Source: Massilia sp. Root335
GTDB taxonomy: Bacteria > Pseudomonadota > Gammaproteobacteria > Burkholderiales > Burkholderiaceae_D
Direction of reading: 5' to 3'
Assembly: GCF_001425685.1 (NCBI RefSeq)
Contig: NZ_LMCY01000048.1
Location: forward strand, 17,114 to 81,113
Length of the DNA stretch: 64,000 bases
The position numbers and the translations under genes are program-made. Shown here in pieces: positions 58,518 through 64,000 of this stretch (position 1 is the stretch's first letter; each line of letters begins with the position of its first letter). The notes under the pieces are model-generated. The model searched no databases, was not told the origin of the DNA, and saw nothing but the letters and a program-made list of their open reading frames with translations.

Positions 58518-60962
58518 TCAGCGCGCCAGCACGTCGAGCCGCAGCCGCTGGACGGGCATGCCCTCGGCGGCGATGTCCACGAACACGGGACCTGCCGTGG
58601 CACCGGCCCGGATCGCCGCCACCGCCCTGCCGTGGAAAGTCGAACGCTCTCCCGATTGCAGGCTCGATGCGTCCATCGGATTGCCGTTCCCGAGCCCGGC
58701 CAGCACGCCGGCCCCGGTCACGCTGACCTTCACCTTGCGGTCGCCGTTCCGTGCGTAGACGGGCACGCCATCGCGGTCGACGAGTTCCGCCGTCACATAG
58801 GCCAGGTCCGCGCCATTGGCCGTCAGCTGCGTGCGGTCGACGGCGACCTTGACCATGGCCGGCTCGCCCGCCGTGCGCAATTCCCACCGGCCGGCGGCCT
58901 TGCCGTCCTGGTAGCCGACGGCCACCAGGCGGCCCGGCGCATAGGGCACGGTGAACGTGGCCTTGTATTCGCTGTCGACACCGACCGGCTTGCGCCCCAG
59001 GCTTGTGCCGTTGAGGAAAAGCTCGACGTCGGGGAATTCCGAATACACGACTACCTGGAGCGGCTTGCCCTCCTGCCCCGTCCACGACCAGCTGGGATGC
59101 ACATCGTCCAGCGACCAGTCGTTATGCGGCTGTACGATGGGGTACAGGTGGCGGTCCGGCAAGTCCTCGGTGCCCGCCGGTTGCGCCACGAAGGCCGAGA
59201 TCGGATCGATGCCCGTCTTCCACAGCACCTCGCGATAATAGGCCGCCGGCCGCTTGCGCCCGGTCGCATCGATTTCCCCGCAATAGGCCAGGTGCCAGGG
59301 ATACGGCCCCAGGGTCTGCCAGTCCTGCGTATAGCCCATCCAGCCGATGCCGGACTCGCCCAGGTAATCGAACGCGGTCCAGACGAAATCGCCGATCACC
59401 CACGGCATGGTCTCAACCGGACGCCAGTAGGTAAAGGCGTCCTTGGACAGCGATTCGGACGTGTACATCACGCGCGCCGGGAACTGCTTGTGGTCGTGCG
59501 CGAACAAATGGGGCATGTAGTTGTAGCCGCCCACGTCGAGCTCGGCGTACTGGCCGGCGATCCCGGGCGCCTCGCTGCTCACGGCCTGCGTCACGGGCCG
59601 GGTCGGATCGAGGCGGCGGACCCGCTCGGCCAGCCGGCGCGCGATCTGCGCGCCCTCCGGCGTGCCCTGCTCCGGGATCTCGTTGCCGATGCTCCAGAAC
59701 AGCACGCTGGGGTGGTTGCGGCCGCCGATCACCATGCTGTCCACATCCTGCTGCCAATTGCTGTCGAAGAAACGCGCGTAGTCGGCGGCGCGCTTGCTCT
59801 TGCGCCACATGTCGAACGCTTCGTCGATCACGAGCATGCCCAGTTCATCGGCCGCATCCAGCGTCGCCTGGCTGGCGGGATTGTGTGCGCTGCGGATGGC
59901 GTTGTAGCCCGCGGCCTTCAGCAAGGCGACCTTGCGCGCGTCCGCGTCGGGAAATCCGGCGGCGCCGATCATGTAATTGTCGTGATGGATATTCCCGCCG
60001 CGCAGCACGACCTTCTCGCCATTGATGCGCAGGCCGTGCGCCGCGTCCACCGTGATGGTGCGGATGCCGAAGCGGGTACGCCGTACGTCGGTCACGACGC
60101 CGTCGATCCGCACCTCCTGGCGCAGCGTGTAGAGCTGCGGCGAGGACGGCCCCCACAGCCTGGGATGGTCCACCGCGAGGGCTTGCCGGGCGTGCGCCTC
60201 GCCGTGGGCCGGCACCAGGTAGCGCCGGCTGGCCTGGGCGACGACCGTGCTGCCGTCGACGCTGGTCACCGCCGTCACCAGCTCCACCCGTTGCGGCCTG
60301 GCCCGGCCGTTGCGGACGGTGGCCTGGACATCGAGCTCCGCCCGCTGCGCGCTGGCGGTCCGGGTCGATACCGCGGACCCGCCGGGGTCGAGATGCACCG
60401 GATCGAGCAGCTCGAGCGTCACCGGACGGATCAGGCCGGAACCCGCATACCAGCGCGAGGAAGGATCGGGGTGGCGGGCCCGCACCACGATGACGTTGTC
60501 GCCGGCCCGCACCTTGCCCGTCAGGTCGACGCTGAATGCCGTGTAGCCATAGCGATGTTGTCCGACGTGGGCGCCGTTCAGCCAGATGTCGGCGTCCATG
60601 TACACGGCCTCGAAGTCGAGCAGCACGACGCGCGCGGCATCGGCCGCGCTCAGGTCGACGTGGCGCCGATACCAGCCGGTGCCGCCGGCCAGGTAGCCGG
60701 AATCCTGGCCCGCCGTCGCGGCGCGGTCGAACGGCGGCGTGCCGTCGGCCTTGTCCATGATGGACCAGTCGTGCGGCACCACGACCTTGCGCCATGCGCC
60801 ATCGTCGAAATCGGGGCGCTCGGCGCCCTGGACCTCGCCGCCCATGAAACGCCAGTCCAGCGTCAGGCTGCGCTCCGCTGCATCGGCCCCGCCCGCGGCC
60901 GCGGCCAGCGCCAGCATCAGCGCCACGGGCAGGCGGCGGACGGCTCTCTTCAGTATCGACAT
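58518..60962 (-). CDS. Glycoside hydrolase family 2 beta-galactosidase-like enzyme
   Basis: An 813-residue exported glycosidase; signal peptide residues 1-28. The sugar-binding domain begins at about 30 (TLDWRFMGGEVQGAERPDFDDGAWRKVVVPHDWSI), then the Ig-like domain and the TIM barrel. The acid/base is in FWSIGNEIPEQ near residue 424, and the nucleophile is probably the Glu in VMYTSESLSK near 502. After the barrel come a DUF4982 domain (PDVELFLNGTSLGRKPVG) and a C-terminal invasin-like Ig domain. AGGAG precedes ATG 60962. This architecture is typical of beta-galactosidases or glucuronidases for plant or animal glycans. It forms a unit with the acyltransferase gene, 28 bases upstream. Confidence 0.92.
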   Translation of the reverse strand: MSILKRAVRRLPVALMLALAAAAGGADAAERSLTLDWRFMGGEVQGAERPDFDDGAWRKVVVPHDWSIMDKADGTPPFDRAATAGQDSGYLAGGTGWYRRHVDLSAADAARVVLLDFEAVYMDADIWLNGAHVGQHRYGYTAFSVDLTGKVRAGDNVIVVRARHPDPSSRWYAGSGLIRPVTLELLDPVHLDPGGSAVSTRTASAQRAELDVQATVRNGRARPQRVELVTAVTSVDGSTVVAQASRRYLVPAHGEAHARQALAVDHPRLWGPSSPQLYTLRQEVRIDGVVTDVRRTRFGIRTITVDAAHGLRINGEKVVLRGGNIHHDNYMIGAAGFPDADARKVALLKAAGYNAIRSAHNPASQATLDAADELGMLVIDEAFDMWRKSKRAADYARFFDSNWQQDVDSMVIGGRNHPSVLFWSIGNEIPEQGTPEGAQIARRLAERVRRLDPTRPVTQAVSSEAPGIAGQYAELDVGGYNYMPHLFAHDHKQFPARVMYTSESLSKDAFTYWRPVETMPWVIGDFVWTAFDYLGESGIGWMGYTQDWQTLGPYPWHLAYCGEIDATGRKRPAAYYREVLWKTGIDPISAFVAQPAGTEDLPDRHLYPIVQPHNDWSLDDVHPSWSWTGQEGKPLQVVVYSEFPDVELFLNGTSLGRKPVGVDSEYKATFTVPYAPGRLVAVGYQDGKAAGRWELRTAGEPAMVKVAVDRTQLTANGADLAYVTAELVDRDGVPVYARNGDRKVKVSVTGAGVLAGLGNGNPMDASSLQSGERSTFHGRAVAAIRAGATAGPVFVDIAAEGMPVQRLRLDVLAR

Positions 60963-60990
60963 GCGGTTCCTGCTCCTAAAATGAATGACG

Positions 60991-62118
60991 TCACACGTTC
61001 GCTTGCGCCGCGCCGGCGGGAACACGGACGGGATCGGCGTATTTCCGGGTCAGCCAGGCGCGCACCGGCTTGTCGAACCAGCGCAGCAAGGCATAGGCCA
61101 GGATCACGATGCCCACCTGGACGCCCGCCGCCACGAGGCCGAGCCGCATGGGCGCGGGATGGGTGCTCCAGTTCCAGTGCGCGAACACGTAGACGAAGCC
61201 GTAGTGGATGATGTAGACGGGATAGGACAGCTCGCCCATGAACCGGCACAGTGCGCCGGTCGCACCTTGCGTCCTGGTCACACCCGCGCCGGCGGCCAGC
61301 ACCAGCGGGAACACGACGATGACGCAGCCGGCTTCGAACAAGCCGTTGTAGCGCCCCATGAGCGGCGCGACGAAGACCGCCACCAGCACCAGCGACAGCA
61401 GCACGAACGGCTGCGGCACCGACAGGCGCAACCGCAAGCGGTACACGAGCAGCCCCGTCAGGAACGGACAGGCGAGGCGCACCGGGGCGACCCAGAAGTC
61501 GGCCCATCCCCAGCCATGGCCGAGATCGTTGAAATGGCAGGCCGTCCAGGCAAGGACGGCGGCGCTCGCCACGCACAGCCCGACGTGCAGGCGGCGGGTC
61601 AGTTTGTGTCCGAAGAAGCCGTACAGCACGTTGGCGATGTATTCCTGGAACAGCGTCCAGGACGGACCGTTCAGTGAATGCGTCTCGCCGAAGCTGTTCG
61701 GCACGTTCGGCGTCGGCAGCAGGAACAGGCTCAGTGCGATCGTCCCGGCCAGCGTCGCGAGGGATATCTTTTCGCCGATGCGCTGGGTGTCGCCGACGAA
61801 CGGATCGAGCAGGTAGGCCGTCACGCCGATGGCCAGTCCGGCCAGCGCCATCGGGTGCAGGCGGATCAGGCGCCGCCGGAAGAAACCCGGCAAGGTGAGC
61901 GCATCCTGGGCGCCGGCCGCAAGCCGCGCGTCATAGGCGTGGCCGAGGACGAATCCGGACAGGGCGAAAAAGAAGTCGACCGCCAGGAACGTGTGCCGCA
62001 TGGGATTGTGCGCCGCATCGGGCACCAGCATTTCCCAGAAATGGAACATCAGGACGCAAAACGCGGCGGTACCGCGCAGGCCGTCGAGAACCTCGTAGTG
62101 AGATTTGGAAGGGGGCAT
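60991..62118 (-). CDS. Acyltransferase family 3 (OafA/YrhL-like) membrane protein
   Basis: A 375-residue polytopic inner-membrane acyltransferase. YEVLDGLRGTAAFCVLMFHFWEM holds the conserved R and H of the family, FLAVDFFFALSGFVLGHAY the FFxxSGF element, and the PSWTLFQEY...NVLYGFFG segment the WxxxxE-type element. About ten helices follow. Such enzymes O-acetylate surface polysaccharides, peptidoglycan or small compounds. ATG 62118 starts at MPPSKSHYEVLDGLRG; 97 codons further upstream are noise. Co-transcribed with the GH2 gene. Confidence 0.88.
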   Translation of the reverse strand: MPPSKSHYEVLDGLRGTAAFCVLMFHFWEMLVPDAAHNPMRHTFLAVDFFFALSGFVLGHAYDARLAAGAQDALTLPGFFRRRLIRLHPMALAGLAIGVTAYLLDPFVGDTQRIGEKISLATLAGTIALSLFLLPTPNVPNSFGETHSLNGPSWTLFQEYIANVLYGFFGHKLTRRLHVGLCVASAAVLAWTACHFNDLGHGWGWADFWVAPVRLACPFLTGLLVYRLRLRLSVPQPFVLLSLVLVAVFVAPLMGRYNGLFEAGCVIVVFPLVLAAGAGVTRTQGATGALCRFMGELSYPVYIIHYGFVYVFAHWNWSTHPAPMRLGLVAAGVQVGIVILAYALLRWFDKPVRAWLTRKYADPVRVPAGAAQANV

Positions 62119-62324
62119 CGAATCGGGTCTCCGTAGTTGAAATCGCACGGCCGACGGTCCGCTCTGGCGGCGGTGAAGTATTGACGATCGGACGGCTGCG
62201 GTAGAATGCCTAATTGCAAGTGCGCCTTGCAACGGCCTTGTGACAGTCCGGATCATGCTGTTGCAGGGCGGTTGACCGGCACCGTCAGCCGGGCAGCCGC
62301 CGCCAGCGCGATGCACGCCCCAGA

Positions 62325-63419
62325 ATGGATCATCGGCCAGTGAAACCTCGACACACACGCATCGTCGCCGCCGCCATGGCGTGGACCGCCATCGGCGGCG
62401 TTTTCGCACTGCCGGACATCTTGCGCGGCGGCGGCTACAACGCCCTCTTTTCCATCATCATCAACTGGTGGTTATGGGGCGCGCTGACACCGCTGATCAA
62501 AAGCCTGGACGACCGCCTGTCCGCGACGTTCAAGCGCCCCGTGCAACTGCTGGCGGCGCACGCGGCATGCGGCCTGCCGGTCACGGTGCTGTACGTCGCG
62601 GCGGCCGCGGCGCTGGAAGACTGCCTCGGCCTCCTCCCGTGGAATCCCTGGACCGAGCCGATTGGCCTGCTCGACTGGCTCTATTGGGCGCTGCTGGTGT
62701 ACTGCATCATCCTGGGCGCGCTGACCGGCTTGCGCTACTACCGGCGCGCACTCGTCGACGAATTGCAGATCGAGCGCCTGAAGCGCGGCTTTCTCGAAGC
62801 CCAGCTGAACGCGCTGCGTACCCAGCTCGATCCCCATTTCCTGTTCAACACGCTGAACGGCATTTCCGCCTGCGTCGAGCACGAGCCCAGGCTGGCACGC
62901 AAGATGATCGAGCACCTGGGCGACCTGCTGCGTTTTTCGCTGGATACGAGGAACCGGCAGGAAGTGGCCCTGGCCGACGAACTTGCGTTCCTGGAACATT
63001 ACTTCGCGCTGCACCGGGTGCGATTCGGCGAACGGCTCTCGATCGCGGTGTCCGTCATGCCGGAGGTGAAGCACGCGCGCATCCCGTCCCTGCTGCTGCA
63101 ACCCCTGGTGGAAAACGCGATCGAGCACGGCATCGCGCAGCGCGTTTCCGGCGGGCGCGTCACCGTGTCGGCGCGCCGCGTCGACGACCGGGTCGAGATC
63201 CGCGTGATCGACGACGGCGTCGGCCTGCCGCCCGGCTGGACGATGGCGCGCGCGCAAGGCGTGGGCATCAGCGTGACGCGCGACCGCCTGCTGGCGATGT
63301 ACCCGTCCGGCGCCAGCACGTTCCACGTGATGCCGCACGCGGACGGCGGCACCGAGGCGAACATCGTCCTGCCCCTGGCCCTGATGAGAGAGGACATGCA
63401 TGCACGCCCCATTGGCTAA
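62325..63419 (+). CDS. LytS-type sensor histidine kinase
   Basis: A 364-residue membrane kinase of the His_kinase/LytS (PF06580) class. Four hydrophobic stretches lie in the first 150 residues, with a short cytoplasmic linker. The phospho-acceptor box is LDPHFLFNTLNGIS (His near residue 170), typical of LytS/YehU proteins. The N box is LLLQPLVENAIEHG, the G box DDGVGLPPGW, with GVGISVTRDRLLAMYP. The stop overlaps the LytTR response regulator gene by about 20 bases. The pair is divergent from the acyltransferase gene with 206 bases between, so it may control envelope genes. Confidence 0.92.
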   Translation: MDHRPVKPRHTRIVAAAMAWTAIGGVFALPDILRGGGYNALFSIIINWWLWGALTPLIKSLDDRLSATFKRPVQLLAAHAACGLPVTVLYVAAAAALEDCLGLLPWNPWTEPIGLLDWLYWALLVYCIILGALTGLRYYRRALVDELQIERLKRGFLEAQLNALRTQLDPHFLFNTLNGISACVEHEPRLARKMIEHLGDLLRFSLDTRNRQEVALADELAFLEHYFALHRVRFGERLSIAVSVMPEVKHARIPSLLLQPLVENAIEHGIAQRVSGGRVTVSARRVDDRVEIRVIDDGVGLPPGWTMARAQGVGISVTRDRLLAMYPSGASTFHVMPHADGGTEANIVLPLALMREDMHARPIG

Positions 63420-64000
63420 GCCGCTGAAGGTACTCGTGGTCGACGACGAGGCGCTGGCGCGGCGGCGCCTCGTCGACCTGCTGGGCAAGATGGCCGACGT
63501 CGCCGAGGTGCTCGAAGCCGCCGATGGTCAGGCCGCGGTGCACATGCTGGACAGCCGGCATCCCGACCTGGTCTTCCTGGACATGCAGATGCCCGGGCCG
63601 TCCGGCCTGGACGTCGTCGCTGCCGTCGGCGCCGGGCGCATGCCCGTCACCGTGTTCGTCACCGCCCATGACCAGTACGCGATCCGTGCCTTCGAGGCCG
63701 ATGCGCTCGACTATCTGCTCAAGCCGTTCAGCGACGAGCGCTTCGAGGCCGCCATGCAGCGGGTCCGCAGGCGGCTGGAAGAACGCCGCCCGCCGCCCGC
63801 ACCCGTCGAGGAGCCGGCACGGTGGGACCGGCTGGTGGTGAAATGCGCGGGCGCCACCCATTTCGTGAAGACCACCGACATCGACTGGATCGAAGCCGTC
63901 GGCGTGTACGTCAACCTGTACATCGGCGGCAAGGCGATGCTGTACCGCGCACCGATCCATCTGCTGGCCGACAAGCTCGATCCGGCCCATTTCGTCCGCA
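63400..64000 (+). CDS. LytTR-family response regulator (3' end outside window)
   Basis: The first 200 residues of a LytR/AlgR-type response regulator. ATG 63400 has AGAGG ahead and lies within the end of the kinase gene. The receiver covers residues 9-120 (VLVVDDEALARRRL, VFLDMQMPGPSGLDVV with the phospho-acceptor near residue 60, VTAHDQYAIRAFEADALDYLLKPF). A proline-rich linker (RRPPPAPVEEP) leads to the LytTR DNA-binding domain (WDRLVVKCAGATHFVKTTDIDWIEAVGVYVNLYI), which the window edge cuts. It pairs with the upstream LytS-type kinase. Confidence 0.92.
   Translation, partial: MHAPLAKPLKVLVVDDEALARRRLVDLLGKMADVAEVLEAADGQAAVHMLDSRHPDLVFLDMQMPGPSGLDVVAAVGAGRMPVTVFVTAHDQYAIRAFEADALDYLLKPFSDERFEAAMQRVRRRLEERRPPPAPVEEPARWDRLVVKCAGATHFVKTTDIDWIEAVGVYVNLYIGGKAMLYRAPIHLLADKLDPAHFVR

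Noticed and set aside
58632..61211. Open frame of 859 codons opposite the GH2 gene
   Set aside because: Lacks any domain and covers the start of the GH2 and the end of the acyltransferase gene.
1..64000. CRISPR arrays, rRNA and tRNA genes, complete insertion sequences or prophage
   Set aside because: No regularly spaced direct repeats, no tRNA cloverleaf or rRNA signature, and no transposase, integrase or phage structural protein was recognised by eye; a tRNA scan would be the decisive check.

Overview
The window is about 64 kb of GC-rich, densely coded chromosome. It looks like a Massilia/Telluria-type member of the Oxalobacteraceae (Betaproteobacteria, Burkholderiales). The call rests on protein families: a PhaM-type PHA-granule regulator, a three-gene lactate oxidation operon (LutABC) with a GntR regulator, a secreted DUF4214/RTX protein, TamAB, DUF3016 and DUF3108 proteins, and many long spurious antisense reading frames typical of such GC content. 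No rRNA, tRNA, CRISPR array, complete insertion sequence or prophage was recognised. Species identity is inference.

Layout. 1-9300: 3' end of etfA, a TauE/SafE permease behind a palindromic promoter, a SnoaL-like protein, an M20 peptidase, a thioesterase, an ECF sigma factor operon (sigma, membrane-anchored putative anti-sigma, exported protein), DUF3016, a Nei/Fpg glycosylase and an HD-GYP response regulator. 9341-10685: a lower-GC island holding hcp, a MepA-like metallopeptidase without signal peptide and a small exported cysteine-rich protein, read here as an orphan type VI secretion cargo-immunity cassette. 10927-19574: a hybrid histidine kinase, small proteins, a PPC-domain protein, an SbmA/BacA-like ABC exporter and a double-GAF histidine kinase. 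19662-23642: a Pro-rich micro-protein, lutABC and a divergent GntR regulator with two near-identical operator-like palindromes. 23815-32355: a small membrane protein, a phosphoesterase, queC and tamAB. 32363-35856: a REP-like element, an arsR-AHSA1-DUF1801 cassette with twin operators, a quinone oxidoreductase with divergent LysR gene, and a second Pro-rich micro-protein.

35963-46735: tandem membrane paralogs, a VirK/YbjX protein with a possibly occluded ribosome binding site, the 1122-residue DUF4214/RTX protein, a strong terminator, and a three-gene MksFEB condensin without the MksG nuclease. 47144-52849: azoreductase, TetR, alpha/beta hydrolase, SDR, SRPBCC, a 22-codon gene remnant, LysR and a solitary RES-domain protein; this stretch looks like accessory detoxification or catabolic cargo. 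52956-64000: an exported small protein, a MocR/PNPOx-like divergent pair, two DUF3108 proteins, phaM, an acyltransferase-GH2 glycosidase pair and a LytS/LytTR two-component pair cut by the window edge.

Functional themes are envelope biogenesis and sensing (TamAB, ECF operon, several kinases), carbon storage and organic acid use (PhaM, Lut, Etf), and interbacterial competition (the Hcp cassette). Functions are read from motifs seen by eye; no database search was possible.
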